NCBI GenBank assembly: GCA_021773075.1
Contig: JAJFKT010000026.1
Location: forward strand, 496,356-560,355
Direction: 5' to 3'
From: Woeseiaceae bacterium
GTDB lineage: Bacteria; Pseudomonadota; Gammaproteobacteria; Steroidobacterales; Woeseiaceae
Length of the DNA: 64,000 nt
Positions 44,638 to 55,186 of the stretch are shown one piece after another. The position numbers and the translations under genes were made by a program. A model generated the notes under the pieces. It was given only the letters and a program-made list of their open reading frames with translations. It searched no databases and was not told the DNA's origin. The number at the start of each line of letters is the position of its first letter. The stretch's first letter is position 1.

Positions 44638-45405
44638 TTATTTGGGTTGCATCCGAATAGCGCCGTCAATTCGAATAGTCTCGCCATTCACAACGGGATT
44701 GCCGTATATGAACGCCGCCGTGTCCGCGTATTCTTCCGGTCGTCCCAGTCGGGGTGGAAACGGAATTTGCCGCCCCAGTGACGCCTGAACGTCTTCGGGC
44801 ATACCCGCCATCATCGGTGTCATGAAAATACCCGGAGCGATTGTGTTCACTCGAATGCCGAACTGGGCGAATTCTCTAGCCAGTGGAAGCATCATTCCGA
44901 CGACGCCACCCTTTGACGCCGAGTAGGCTGCCTGGCCGATTTGACCTTCAAAAGCCGCGACTGATGCGGTGCTAATCACAACGCCACGTTCGCCTTCTGC
45001 GTTGGGTTCGTTCAGTTGCATAACGGCAGCGGCTTCTTTCGTAACGATGTAGCTGCCGATCAAATTGATCGCGACGACGCGACTGAAATTCTCTGCCGGC
45101 CATGGTCCGTCTCGACCGAGTGTACGACCTGCGGTGGCGACACCTGCGCAGTTGACGGCCATCGTAATCCCACCCATGAATTCCTCGGCGGTCTGAATAG
45201 CAGCCTTGACAGCGTCCTCGTTCGAAACATCAGTATTTACGAAAAGCGCTTGCTCACCGAGTTTTTCGACGCTGGCCGCACCTTGCTCTTTGTTGACGTC
45301 CAGTAGGACAACCTTTCCACCAGCGGTAACGACTCGCTCTGCTGTTGCGAAACCGAGGCCTGATGCACCGCCTGTAATGACTGCCTTTGCAATTGATAGA
45401 TCCAT
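44638..45405 (-). CDS. 3-hydroxyacyl-CoA dehydrogenase, type II SDR (HSD10-like)
   Basis: A 255-residue SDR with intact machinery: cofactor loop TGGASGLG (11-18), NCAG-type motif VNCAGVA, catalytic Ser148, Tyr161 and Lys165 (AAYSASKGG). KVVLLDVNKEQG and the APGIFMTPMMAGMPEDVQASLG end fit the type II 3-hydroxyacyl-CoA dehydrogenases, which oxidise (S)-3-hydroxyacyl-CoA with NAD and often also steroids. It lies eight bases after the thiolase gene, so together they carry out the last two steps of beta-oxidation. Confidence 0.9.
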   Translation of the reverse strand: MDLSIAKAVITGGASGLGFATAERVVTAGGKVVLLDVNKEQGAASVEKLGEQALFVNTDVSNEDAVKAAIQTAEEFMGGITMAVNCAGVATAGRTLGRDGPWPAENFSRVVAINLIGSYIVTKEAAAVMQLNEPNAEGERGVVISTASVAAFEGQIGQAAYSASKGGVVGMMLPLAREFAQFGIRVNTIAPGIFMTPMMAGMPEDVQASLGRQIPFPPRLGRPEEYADTAAFIYGNPVVNGETIRIDGAIRMQPK

Positions 45406-45413
45406 GAGTATTC

Positions 45414-46595
45414 CTAATTAACCTCTATTCCAATGGCAACAGCTTCACCGCCGCCGATACAAAGTGATGCAACGCCGCGCGTCAGGTTTCGATTTCTCAA
45501 CGCATGCAATAGCGTTACGATAATTCGTGCGCCCGTTGCGCCGATGGGATGGCCAAGCGCACACGCGCCGCCGTTCACGTTGACCTTCGCGTGGTCCAGG
45601 CCGACATCGGTCATTGCAGCCATGGTGACGCAAGCGAATGCCTCGTTGATTTCATACAAGTCGACGTTATCGGGATTCCAGCCGAGCTTTTCATGCAACG
45701 CTTTGATCGCAAACACCGGCGCAGTGGTGAACCATTCAGGCTCATGGGCAAACCCGGAATGCCCCACTATTGTCGCCAGTGGTTTAAGCCCCTGTTTTTC
45801 AGCTTCGTCGGCGCTCATCAGAAGCAAGGCCGCAGCGCCGTCCGAGATAGATGAGGAACTGGCGGCCGTAACAGTGCCGTCTTTTGCGAAAGCTGGCCTC
45901 AGGTTAGGAATTTTTTCGGGATTGGCGGCTCCGGGTCCTTCGTCTTCGGTGATTGTTACGTCACCTTTGCGATTGCTAATGGTGACTGGTGCAATCTCCG
46001 CATCGAAGGAGCCGTTAGCCACGGCCGCGCGAGCCCGATTGACCGATTCAATCGCAAACGCGTCCTGGTCTTCGCGACTGAAGCCGTATTTTTTCGATGT
46101 TATCTCGGCGAAGTGCCCCATCATATTGCCATCCGCCGGGTTCTGCAGACCGTCGAAGAACATGTGATCCAATACCTCCTGGTGGCCCAAACGATAGCCG
46201 CTGCGGGCCTTGGGCAGCAAATACGGTGCGTTGCTCATTGACTCCATGCCACCGGCAACAACAATACCGGCGCTGCCAGCCCGGATGAGATCGTTTGCGA
46301 GCATGGTCGTTTTCATGCCAGAGCCGCATACCTTATTGAGTGTCGTGCACCCGGCTTGCAGCGGAATGCCCGCATTTATGGCCGCCTGGCGTGCTGGCGC
46401 CTGACCGACACCGGCGGGCAGGACGCAACCCATCAGTACCTCGCTAATGCCAGCCGTGTCGATATCGGTCTCCTGCAAGCAGGCGCGGATAGCCGCAGCC
46501 GCCAGATCAGGGCTTGAAGCACCTGAAAGCGCGCCTTGAAAAGCGCCAAGTGGTGTGCGCTTTGCAGCGACAATCACTACAGAATCAATACTCAT
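45414..46595 (-). CDS. Acetyl-CoA C-acyltransferase (thiolase)
   Basis: A 393-residue thiolase. Catalytic Cys90 lies in TTLNKVCGSGMK, the second active-site histidine in GACALGHPIGATGAR and the second cysteine in SLCIGGGEA. NEAFACVTMAAM and SMSNAPYLLPKARSGYRLGH are also typical. It may cleave 3-ketoacyl-CoA or condense acetyl-CoA; the neighbouring dehydrogenase favours degradation. The ATG at 46595 has GGAGG eight bases upstream; the longer frame begins at a TTG and is not used. Confidence 0.92.
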   Translation of the reverse strand: MSIDSVVIVAAKRTPLGAFQGALSGASSPDLAAAAIRACLQETDIDTAGISEVLMGCVLPAGVGQAPARQAAINAGIPLQAGCTTLNKVCGSGMKTTMLANDLIRAGSAGIVVAGGMESMSNAPYLLPKARSGYRLGHQEVLDHMFFDGLQNPADGNMMGHFAEITSKKYGFSREDQDAFAIESVNRARAAVANGSFDAEIAPVTISNRKGDVTITEDEGPGAANPEKIPNLRPAFAKDGTVTAASSSSISDGAAALLLMSADEAEKQGLKPLATIVGHSGFAHEPEWFTTAPVFAIKALHEKLGWNPDNVDLYEINEAFACVTMAAMTDVGLDHAKVNVNGGACALGHPIGATGARIIVTLLHALRNRNLTRGVASLCIGGGEAVAIGIEVN

Positions 46596-46699
46596 GTGGG
46601 AGGCCTCCAACGGGCAATTCAGAATACGCGAGCGCTACTTTCAGGGAATTTGCGGGCAAGCGCAATATAGGGAATCTGGTAGACGCGCCCAGAGAAGCT

Positions 46700-47437
46700 C
46701 TAGTCTTCGTTGTCGAGCAAGTCGGGTTCGTCGAGCGCAGCCAAAACACGTTGTCGCGCGGTTTCTGCCAGCGCTCTGGATGAGGCGTAGCCTTCGTCGC
46801 CTGGTGCTATAGCTGGGAGAATATCGATTCGTAAGGCGGATTTTATCGGCAGGATCTGACGCGACGGCAGCATTTTGCGGGTGCCCGAGATGGCGATCGG
46901 TACCACCGGCAAATCACCCTTGATAGCGGCGACAAATGCACCGGGGCGAAATCGCCCCACTCCGGGTTCAAGAACAAAAGTACCTTCCGGAAAAAATCCC
47001 AGCGATTCGCCTTCCTGCGCGGCTTTCACCAACTGTCTGGCATCTCTTGAGCTGCCCGGGGCTTCCTTACGCTCGACAAATTTTGAGCCAGAGCGCCGCA
47101 GTAGAAAGTGCACCACCGGTATGTCGCGCATCTCTCCTTTGATGACAAAGCCAAATCTCGAAGGCAAGTAGCTGTTTAGAAGTACACCGTCGACGAAACT
47201 GGCGTGATTCGCAACGACGACGCTGCTGTCCGTCGGCAGATTGTCGAATCCGCGAATCGTGACATTGACGCCAGCCAAAACGAAGATCATCCTGGTTACG
47301 AAAGTGACCAATTTTTGGCGACGGTGGGCGCCCGGCACGATGATGGCGATCACCAGCGAAACCAGGCTGGCGAGAAAAAAGCACACCCAGGCCCAGATGC
47401 CCCAGAGGAAGCTCGCGACGGATGTGACCCAGTTCAC
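46700..47437 (-). CDS. 1-acyl-sn-glycerol-3-phosphate acyltransferase (PlsC family)
   Basis: A 245-residue membrane enzyme that acylates lysophosphatidate in phospholipid synthesis. It has an N-terminal membrane helix (about 10-35), the HX4D motif His78-Asp83 (NHASFVDGVLL), and the FPEGTF motif at 149-154, followed by FRPGAFVAAIKGDLPVVPIAI. The family includes PlsC paralogues with other acyl acceptors; the local lipid-oxidation genes do not settle this. It ends about 100 bases before the thiolase gene starts on the same strand. Confidence 0.9.
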   Translation of the reverse strand: MNWVTSVASFLWGIWAWVCFFLASLVSLVIAIIVPGAHRRQKLVTFVTRMIFVLAGVNVTIRGFDNLPTDSSVVVANHASFVDGVLLNSYLPSRFGFVIKGEMRDIPVVHFLLRRSGSKFVERKEAPGSSRDARQLVKAAQEGESLGFFPEGTFVLEPGVGRFRPGAFVAAIKGDLPVVPIAISGTRKMLPSRQILPIKSALRIDILPAIAPGDEGYASSRALAETARQRVLAALDEPDLLDNED

Positions 47438-47668
47438 TTTATGTTAACGCCTTATGGATTCTGTGACAGCGGTCACGCACCGCCCTGTGCATCGTCCTCA
47501 TACTCATAAACCTTGATAAATCCGTCGCTTGGCGGTGCATTGGCATTATTGCTGGGGTGGACTGATACAACGATCCAGGTTTCGGAACGGCGTATGCTAA
47601 CAGTCTGACACCCCAGTTGGCACGTGTATCGCGGCAAAGGATTGCAGCGACTAGAGAAGATGGACGTT

Positions 47669-48604
47669 ATGGGTAGTAGTAACAAACAGAGTACGCCAGA
47701 GACATTGACCGTCGCTCGTTCGGAAGAGCTGGTGGATCAATTCCTTGATGCCATCTGGATGGAGCGAGGATTGTCCAAGAATACTTTGGGTGCCTATCGG
47801 GCTGACCTGATGACTCTGGGCCGTTCGTTGGCCGAAAACAGTACCTCCATCGCCAGCGCAGAGAAGTCTGATTTATTGGATTTCATCGCCAAACGAGTTG
47901 AAAGTGGCGCCAAGCCCCGTTCAACGGCACGACAACTATCCAGCTTTCGACGATTCTTCCGCTACATCATGCGGGAAGGACTACGCAGCAGCGACCCGAC
48001 GGCAGATATTGAAATGCCCCGAATCGGACGCTCTTTGCCAAAGTCCTTGTCAGAGGACGAGGTTGACTCGCTGCTGAACGCACCCAATACCGATGAGCCC
48101 TTGGGCCATCGCGACCGCGCTATGCTCGAGCTGCTGTACGCAACCGGGCTCCGGGTGTCCGAACTGATCAATCTCAAACAATCGCAAATTAACTTTAACC
48201 AGGGCGTTCTGCGTATTGTTGGAAAGGGCGATCGTGAACGCTTGATCCCACTCGGCGAGGAATCGCAACGCTGGTTAAAAGAATTCATCAACGGTCCCCG
48301 CATGGAAATTCTCCTCGAACGGCAGACGGATTATCTATTTCCGACACGCCGCGGCGACCGCATGACCCGTCAGGCTTTTTGGCACATCATCAAGCGTTAT
48401 GCCGAAAAGGCGGGTGTGCGGCAGAAAATGTCACCGCACAGTTTGCGACATGCTTTCGCAACGCACCTCCTGAACCGGGGCGCTGATTTGCGGGTTGTGC
48501 AGATGTTGCTCGGACACAGTGACCTGTCGACGACCCAGATCTATACCCACGTTGCCCGCGAACGGCTGAAGGACTTGCACGGCGAACACCATCCGCGCGG
48601 CTAA
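47669..48604 (+). CDS. xerD: Tyrosine recombinase XerD
   Basis: XerD works with XerC at dif to resolve chromosome dimers. The N-terminal SAM-like domain (QFLDAIWMERGLSKNTLGAYRADL) and the catalytic domain with the full set of tyrosine recombinase residues are present: LYATGLRVSEL (Arg), VGKGDRERLIPLG (Lys), SPHSLRHAFATHLL (His and Arg), LGHSDLSTTQIYTHV (His and the nucleophile Tyr). I use the ATG at 47669, nine bases after AGAAG; an ATG at 47660 and a GTG at 47624 are in frame. It is 312 residues, usual for XerD. It stands just before dsbC, the order seen in many gammaproteobacteria. Confidence 0.93.
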   Translation: MGSSNKQSTPETLTVARSEELVDQFLDAIWMERGLSKNTLGAYRADLMTLGRSLAENSTSIASAEKSDLLDFIAKRVESGAKPRSTARQLSSFRRFFRYIMREGLRSSDPTADIEMPRIGRSLPKSLSEDEVDSLLNAPNTDEPLGHRDRAMLELLYATGLRVSELINLKQSQINFNQGVLRIVGKGDRERLIPLGEESQRWLKEFINGPRMEILLERQTDYLFPTRRGDRMTRQAFWHIIKRYAEKAGVRQKMSPHSLRHAFATHLLNRGADLRVVQMLLGHSDLSTTQIYTHVARERLKDLHGEHHPRG

Positions 48605-48725
48605 TCACCTGGTGTGATTTCCGTCGATGCCGTCGTTGTGTCTGTTAGACTTCGCGCTGCCGCAAGGAACCGGTATCGGATAAATAGGTCCATACACTAG
48701 CCATTCGCTTTTCAGGAAACAGCAC

Positions 48726-49478
48726 ATGCGTCGCATCACTCTATCTATATACTCGCTTCTAGCCATCTGTCTGATGGGTAGTGCCACGGTATCGGCGGCA
48801 GAGGATGCAGCCCTTGAAAAGGTTCGTGCCAAAATTGACACGATGTTTGAGGAAATCAGCCCTGAAAACGTGACGCGCAGTCCGATCGAAGGCTGGTACA
48901 CGGTACATAAAGGGGCGATTGTCGCCTACGTATCGGAAGACGGTCGTTATCTTCTGCAGGGCGATCTGGTCGATCTGGACCGGTCCCTGAATCTCAGCGA
49001 GCAGGTACGGACAAACTCACGCCGTGAACTATTGGCTTCGGTCAAAAACGATCAGGTCATTCTGTTTTCGCCGGAAGAAATTAAGTACACCGTTACAGTA
49101 TTCACTGATGTTGATTGTACTTACTGCCGGAAACTGCACAGCGAGATGGATGGCTATCTCGCGCAGGGCATTCAGATCCGCTATTTGCTGTATCCGCGTA
49201 ACGGACCGGCTTCACGCTCATGGAGCACTTCGGAAGACGTCTGGTGTGCAAGAGATCGCAATAGCGCATTGACATCGGCCAAGCTGGATCGTGATTTTGA
49301 TTCGAACAAATGCGACGCATCAGCGATTACCGAACATTACATGTTAGGCCAGAGTGTCGGGCTAACAGGAACACCGGCAATTGTATTCGATGACGGTACG
49401 CTGGTTAGCGGCTACTTGCCTCCGGCGGTCCTTGCAAGTCGTTTACAATCGATACAGGAAGCTGCGGCGAACCACTGA
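48726..49478 (+). CDS. dsbC: Thiol:disulfide interchange protein DsbC
   Basis: A periplasmic disulfide isomerase of 250 residues. There is a signal peptide (about 1-24, ending VSAA), an N-terminal dimerisation domain (to about residue 90) and a thioredoxin fold with the active site Cys131-Thr-Tyr-Cys134 (TDVDCTYCRKLHSE). GTPAIVFDDG contains the cis-proline. LLYPRNGPASRSWSTSEDVWCA is a DsbC mark. It should reshuffle wrong disulfides, kept reduced by DsbD, which is not in the window. AGGA lies nine bases upstream of the ATG. Confidence 0.95.
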   Translation: MRRITLSIYSLLAICLMGSATVSAAEDAALEKVRAKIDTMFEEISPENVTRSPIEGWYTVHKGAIVAYVSEDGRYLLQGDLVDLDRSLNLSEQVRTNSRRELLASVKNDQVILFSPEEIKYTVTVFTDVDCTYCRKLHSEMDGYLAQGIQIRYLLYPRNGPASRSWSTSEDVWCARDRNSALTSAKLDRDFDSNKCDASAITEHYMLGQSVGLTGTPAIVFDDGTLVSGYLPPAVLASRLQSIQEAAANH

Positions 49479-49495
49479 TCTTCTAATTTCCCCGC

Positions 49496-50029
49496 TCAGG
49501 ATTTTGATCGTCTGAGTTCGTGAAAATGAACGCCGTTGTCTTGTCCCTGGTCTTCGAAGTATTTCTGCAGTGCAAATCGTCCACTGTGAAACGCAAGCTC
49601 ATCCCAAGGGACTTCGTCCTTGCTGAATAAGGCTGTGTCCAGACTCTCCTCGCCAACACCATAGCCGCCGACCAGCTTGCCGGTAAAGAACACGTGAACC
49701 TGTCCTGCATCGATGACGTCAACAGAGGCAAACAGGTGGCCTAACTCAACCGTTGCGCAGGCTTCTTCAAGCGTCTCCCGGGCAGCGCCGCCGGCTAATG
49801 TTTCGCCTAGCTCCATAAAACCGGCGGGTATTGTCCAATAGCCATAGCGCGGCTCAATCGACCGTTTGCAGAGCAGGACCTTGCCTTCACTTTCAACGAC
49901 ACAGCCCACGACGAGCAAAGGGTTTTTGTAGTGGATTGTTCCGCATACGTCACAAATGGCGCGTTCACGGTTGTCGCCTTTGGGAACCCGGTGGCTAACT
50001 TTGCCACCGCAGCTTGGGCAGTAGTTCAT
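49496..50029 (-). CDS. Zinc-ribbon Nudix hydrolase
   Basis: A 177-residue protein with an N-terminal zinc ribbon (Cys4, Cys7, Cys26, Cys29) and a Nudix domain. The Nudix box runs from Gly70 through Glu76 to Arg84-Glu85 and Glu88-Glu89 (GFMELGETLAGG, then AARETLEEA). The IHYKNPLLVVGCVVE segment resembles the stand-alone zinc-ribbon Nudix proteins and the C-terminal half of NudC. The substrate may be a nucleoside diphosphate derivative such as ADP-ribose or NADH, but this is not certain. It is immediately downstream of tRNA-Leu on the same strand, with the ATG 18 bases after the tRNA end. Confidence 0.9.
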   Translation of the reverse strand: MNYCPSCGGKVSHRVPKGDNRERAICDVCGTIHYKNPLLVVGCVVESEGKVLLCKRSIEPRYGYWTIPAGFMELGETLAGGAARETLEEACATVELGHLFASVDVIDAGQVHVFFTGKLVGGYGVGEESLDTALFSKDEVPWDELAFHSGRFALQKYFEDQGQDNGVHFHELRRSKS

Positions 50030-50046
50030 CTGTCCGCCAATTTAGT

Positions 50047-50131
50047 TGGTGCCGAGGGGGGGAATCGAACCCCCACTTCCGAAGAAACCGGATTTTGAAT
50101 CCGGCGCGTCTACCAGTTCCGCCACCCCGGC
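50047..50131 (-). tRNA. tRNA-Leu (anticodon CAA)
   Basis: Read on the minus strand, the 85 bases start GCCGGGG, paired with CCTCGGC at the 3' side (seven pairs, one G-U), and end with an encoded CCA. The anticodon stem is CCGGA/TCCGG around the loop TTCAAAA, giving anticodon CAA, which reads UUG. The T arm has GGTTCGATTCC, and a long variable arm is present, as in class II tRNAs such as Leu. Confidence 0.97.
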
Positions 50132-50180
50132 CGTTGGTGATGGTCAAGGTCGAGCGGAGTGCCCGACCAGAACGGCGCAC

Positions 50181-50209
50181 AGTATATTCATCGATCTCCT
50201 TTACCGCAA
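50181..50209 (-). promoter_or_regulatory. Promoter of tRNA-Leu
   Basis: On the minus strand TTGCGG (complement of 50204-50209), a 17-base spacer and TATACT (complement of 50181-50186) form a strong sigma70 promoter. The bases after the -10 box (GTGCGCC) are GC-rich, as in stable-RNA promoters that are under stringent control. The tRNA begins about 50 bases downstream. Confidence 0.75.
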
Positions 50210-50277
50210 AATAAATAATCCGAGCTACGCCTATAAATGCGACCCTTTCAGGTGCGTAAGCATCTAACATTCCAGAT

Positions 50278-50874
50278 ATGAGCAAGTTTGCCGACATTCA
50301 GATCGACGCAAGGATCATCAAGCGAGCCGCGGCCGGCGACGCGCGGGCGCACGAGATCATATATCGCGCGTTTTCGGCGCCCGTTTACTCGATTTGCCTG
50401 CGTTTCACGAAAACGCCGGCGCACGCTGAGGACCTGACGCAGGAAACCTTCATCGAGATCATGCGCTCGATCGCGGGTTTTCGCGGCGAGGCGGCCCTGG
50501 GTAGCTGGATACGCAGAATTGCTGTTACGAAATCGCTCATGTTCCTGCGCTCGGCCTGGACCAAGCGTAGCCAGTCGCTGGCTGAGGACTGGGATGATAG
50601 CGTCGCGGGTGAGCCGGTTAGCCACGGAATTTCCAGCCATCCCGACGATGCGATGGATCTTGACGCCGCTATGGCCAACCTGCCGGATGTAAGTCGAGCC
50701 GTAGTGTGGTTACACGATGTCGAAGGGTTTACCCACAAAGAGATCGCCGGATTGATGGGTAAGAGCGAAAGTTTTTCCAAGTCGCAGTTGTCGCGGGCAT
50801 ACCAGCGACTGCGACCTATGCTGGGCGCTAATGAAGTGTCCCAATCCGACGGCGCAACCGTCGGCGGTTATTGA
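50278..50874 (+). CDS. ECF-type RNA polymerase sigma factor
   Basis: A 198-residue extracytoplasmic-function sigma factor. Region 2 is seen in ICLRFTKTPAHAEDLTQETFIEIMRSIAGFRGEAALGSWIRRIA and region 4 in LPDVSRAVVWLHDVEGFTHKEIAGLMGKSESFSKSQLSRAYQRL. Between them is a variable linker. Cognate genes should respond to an envelope or redox signal. The start has no clear ribosome-binding site. A membrane protein and a PDZ protein follow in the same direction (14- and 19-base gaps), so the sigma factor is probably held in check by that gene pair. Confidence 0.9.
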   Translation: MSKFADIQIDARIIKRAAAGDARAHEIIYRAFSAPVYSICLRFTKTPAHAEDLTQETFIEIMRSIAGFRGEAALGSWIRRIAVTKSLMFLRSAWTKRSQSLAEDWDDSVAGEPVSHGISSHPDDAMDLDAAMANLPDVSRAVVWLHDVEGFTHKEIAGLMGKSESFSKSQLSRAYQRLRPMLGANEVSQSDGATVGGY

Positions 50875-50887
50875 TGGAGTTGCTGAA

Positions 50888-51466
50888 ATGAGCAATGACA
50901 AGAAAGGTGAAGAGATGATTTGTGCACTGACAGCCGACGAATCGGCCGCATTGCTAAGCGGGTTGAATGACCTTCCCGAGACCATGCCGCCACGAGACGT
51001 TTGGCGCAGAATCCGTGAACAGGCGGTTGCGGAAGGCCTGTTGGTTGAGCCTAAGGCCCGGCGGCAGAACAAGTGGTATACCGGTGTAGGGCTCGCTGCG
51101 GCAGCGCTGACGGCTGCGTTGATGATGACATCGACCCCTGATGTTATGGATCCGACGAAAGTCGTTCCTCAGGAAAATACTTCGAACCAGGTCAGCCTTT
51201 CCAATCTTGGTGTATTGCAGGCTTATTCGCGACAGCTGGAAAGCGATCTTCGCGCCTTGCCGGCAGAGCCAAAGGTCGCTCGTGCTGGCACTGTCGCGAC
51301 GATTTCGGAAATTGAAGATCGCATTGCGGCTATCGACTACCAGTTGAATGACCCGACTGCTAAATGGGCAGACGGTGACAAGGAAATTTTCTGGGGCGAA
51401 CGCGTCAGATTGATGGAATTACTGCTGCAGTTGCGCTATGCGCAGGCACAACGGGCGGCGTATTAG
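50888..51466 (+). CDS. Anti-sigma-like single-pass membrane protein
   Basis: A 192-residue protein with a short cytoplasmic segment (about 1-58, containing the helix ALTADESAALLSGLNDLPE and PPRDVWRRIREQAVAEG), one membrane helix (about 62-80) and a helical periplasmic segment (IEDRIAAIDYQLNDPTAKW...LRYAQAQRAAY). It lacks the zinc-finger motif of classical ZAS anti-sigmas. Position after an ECF sigma gene is the main basis for the assignment. The ATG at 50888 is eight bases after GGAG; the in-frame region before it overlaps the sigma gene and is not used. Confidence 0.7.
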   Translation: MSNDKKGEEMICALTADESAALLSGLNDLPETMPPRDVWRRIREQAVAEGLLVEPKARRQNKWYTGVGLAAAALTAALMMTSTPDVMDPTKVVPQENTSNQVSLSNLGVLQAYSRQLESDLRALPAEPKVARAGTVATISEIEDRIAAIDYQLNDPTAKWADGDKEIFWGERVRLMELLLQLRYAQAQRAAY

Positions 51467-51484
51467 TTTAAGGAGTAAACCCTA

Positions 51485-52528
51485 ATGAAGATGTGGAAAG
51501 TATTATTGCCAGTGACAGCGCTTTTGTTGTTCGCCGGTCCGGCTGATGCGCAGTCTGTTGATGAAGAACGACAGATCGCGGCAGAGAAACACAAGGTCGC
51601 AGCAGAAAAACACAAGATCGAGTACGCCGAGCGACTTCGTGAAGCCGAAGAACGACTTGAAGTAGCCGCACGAGAAATTGCTGAAATTACACGCGAGCGA
51701 TTGCCACAAATGGCCGAGATCGAACGCCGCATAATGGTATCCGGCAAACCGCGAATGGGTATCACAATTGATGGTGATAACGACACTGGCCCTGTTGAAG
51801 GCGTTGCGGTCATAGGCGTCACGCCGGGCACGGCGGCAGATGATGCCGGGCTGCACGCGGGCGACATCATTACGTCGGTCGAAGGCACGACATTGAGCGC
51901 TGAGAGCAGCATGGAGGCTAACAAGACGCTGCTCACGCTTTTGGCTGGCGTCGAGGAAGGGGACGTACTGCAGGTCGAGTACTTGCGTAATGGCAATGTT
52001 GCAATCGTCGAGGTGTCGCCGCGAATCTCCAAGAAACGTGCTTTCGCCTGGGTGCCTGACGATCAGGACATTCATGTCCAACGCTTCACCGGGATGCCGG
52101 ATATCGTCAGAGAGTTCCGATTCGATGGTGGCTTTCCATTTGGCGGCGGTGCCTGGGGAAGTATGGAACTGATTGAGTTGAATGAAGGGCTCGGCAAGTA
52201 CTTCGGAACAAATGTTGGTTTGCTGGTAGTGAGCGCACCCAAGTTGGACGGAATTGAGCTGCAGGACGGAGATGTCATTCAGTCCATCGACGGGCGCGAG
52301 CCCGAGGATGTTCGTCACGCAATGCGAATTCTTAATTCTTATAAATGGGGTGAGAATCTCGAGCTCGGCATCATGCGTGACAAGAAGAGGCGCAAGCTGA
52401 AAATTGAAGTGCCTGCGGACCGGCGAAGTTCGATACTTGCGCCACCGGCGGTCGTCCCTGCGAGAGCGTCGGTTCACACCGCACCACCACCGCACGTCGT
52501 ACCGCCAGTGGACGAAATCTCAACCTAA
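51485..52528 (+). CDS. Periplasmic coiled-coil protein with two PDZ domains
   Basis: A 347-residue exported protein. Signal peptide 1-22 (ending ADA), then a charged coiled coil (27-85) containing a near repeat (QIAAEKHK and VAAEKHK, 30-44), then PDZ domain 1 (about 88-180, with TPGTAADDAGLHAGDIITSVEG) and PDZ domain 2 (about 225-310, with VSAPKLDGIELQDGDVIQSIDG), ending in a proline-rich tail. There is no protease domain, so it differs from DegS. PDZ domains bind C-terminal peptides of misfolded outer-membrane proteins in envelope stress systems. Location after the sigma and anti-sigma-like genes suggests it senses or relays the signal. This is inference. Confidence 0.8.
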   Translation: MKMWKVLLPVTALLLFAGPADAQSVDEERQIAAEKHKVAAEKHKIEYAERLREAEERLEVAAREIAEITRERLPQMAEIERRIMVSGKPRMGITIDGDNDTGPVEGVAVIGVTPGTAADDAGLHAGDIITSVEGTTLSAESSMEANKTLLTLLAGVEEGDVLQVEYLRNGNVAIVEVSPRISKKRAFAWVPDDQDIHVQRFTGMPDIVREFRFDGGFPFGGGAWGSMELIELNEGLGKYFGTNVGLLVVSAPKLDGIELQDGDVIQSIDGREPEDVRHAMRILNSYKWGENLELGIMRDKKRRKLKIEVPADRRSSILAPPAVVPARASVHTAPPPHVVPPVDEIST

Positions 52529-52562
52529 GTCCTATTTTCGACATCAGCCAGGAAGGGCGTGC

Positions 52563-54721
<2,159 letters not shown>

Positions 54722-54849
54722 CGGCATTTTCCACTCGCAGACTTGCGTTCGCTTTAGTCGCCCCCAACTCGTTCGCTTATGCCATAATACCGCGCTGTTT
54801 TTCCCGGGTACTCCCCGAAAACCACTCACAATAAAGAAGCAGAATACTT

Positions 54850-55176
54850 ATGGATTTCTTCATTCAAAGTGCCTACGCACAAGGTGCTCCAGCCCAGGGC
54901 GATTCAACCAGTTTCATTATCATGATGGTGTTGATGTTTGCCGCATTCTATTTTCTTCTGATCCGCCCACAGCAAAAAAAGCAAAAGGCGCATACCGAGC
55001 TTGTATCCAGTATCAAGGTTGGCGATGAAGTTCTGACAGCGGGTGGCATCCTCGGCAAGATCTCTGGTGTCAGTGATCACTACGCCGTTGTTCAGATCAG
55101 TGACAACACTGAAATCAAGGTTCAAAAATCCAGCATTTCGATGGTCGTGCCCAAGGGCACGGTTGACGAAGCGTAG
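54850..55176 (+). CDS. yajC: Sec translocase accessory protein YajC
   Basis: A 108-residue inner-membrane protein with one helix (about 21-40, FIIMMVLMFAAFYFLLIRPQ) followed by a basic QQKKQKAH stretch and a small soluble domain with VGDEVLTAGGILGKI. YajC joins SecD and SecF, encoded directly after it, in the auxiliary Sec complex. The order tgt-yajC-secD-secF is strongly conserved in gammaproteobacteria. Confidence 0.95.
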   Translation: MDFFIQSAYAQGAPAQGDSTSFIIMMVLMFAAFYFLLIRPQQKKQKAHTELVSSIKVGDEVLTAGGILGKISGVSDHYAVVQISDNTEIKVQKSSISMVVPKGTVDEA

Positions 55177-55186
55177 ATAGACAGCA

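Noticed and set aside
47473..47685. A 70-codon minus-strand frame ending VYEYEDDAQGGA between plsC and xerD
   Set aside because: It overlaps the xerD start, has no start codon with a ribosome-binding site near its plausible part and matches nothing I recognise. A homologue in relatives would change this.
47669..48604. Phage or integron integrase
   Set aside because: Length, the N-terminal domain and position before dsbC fit chromosomal XerD, and no attachment site or phage gene is near. The adjacent region also shows no tRNA-linked repeat.
54799..54822. Terminator-like inverted repeat before yajC
   Set aside because: The stem is imperfect and no U-run follows on either strand, so I do not call it a terminator.
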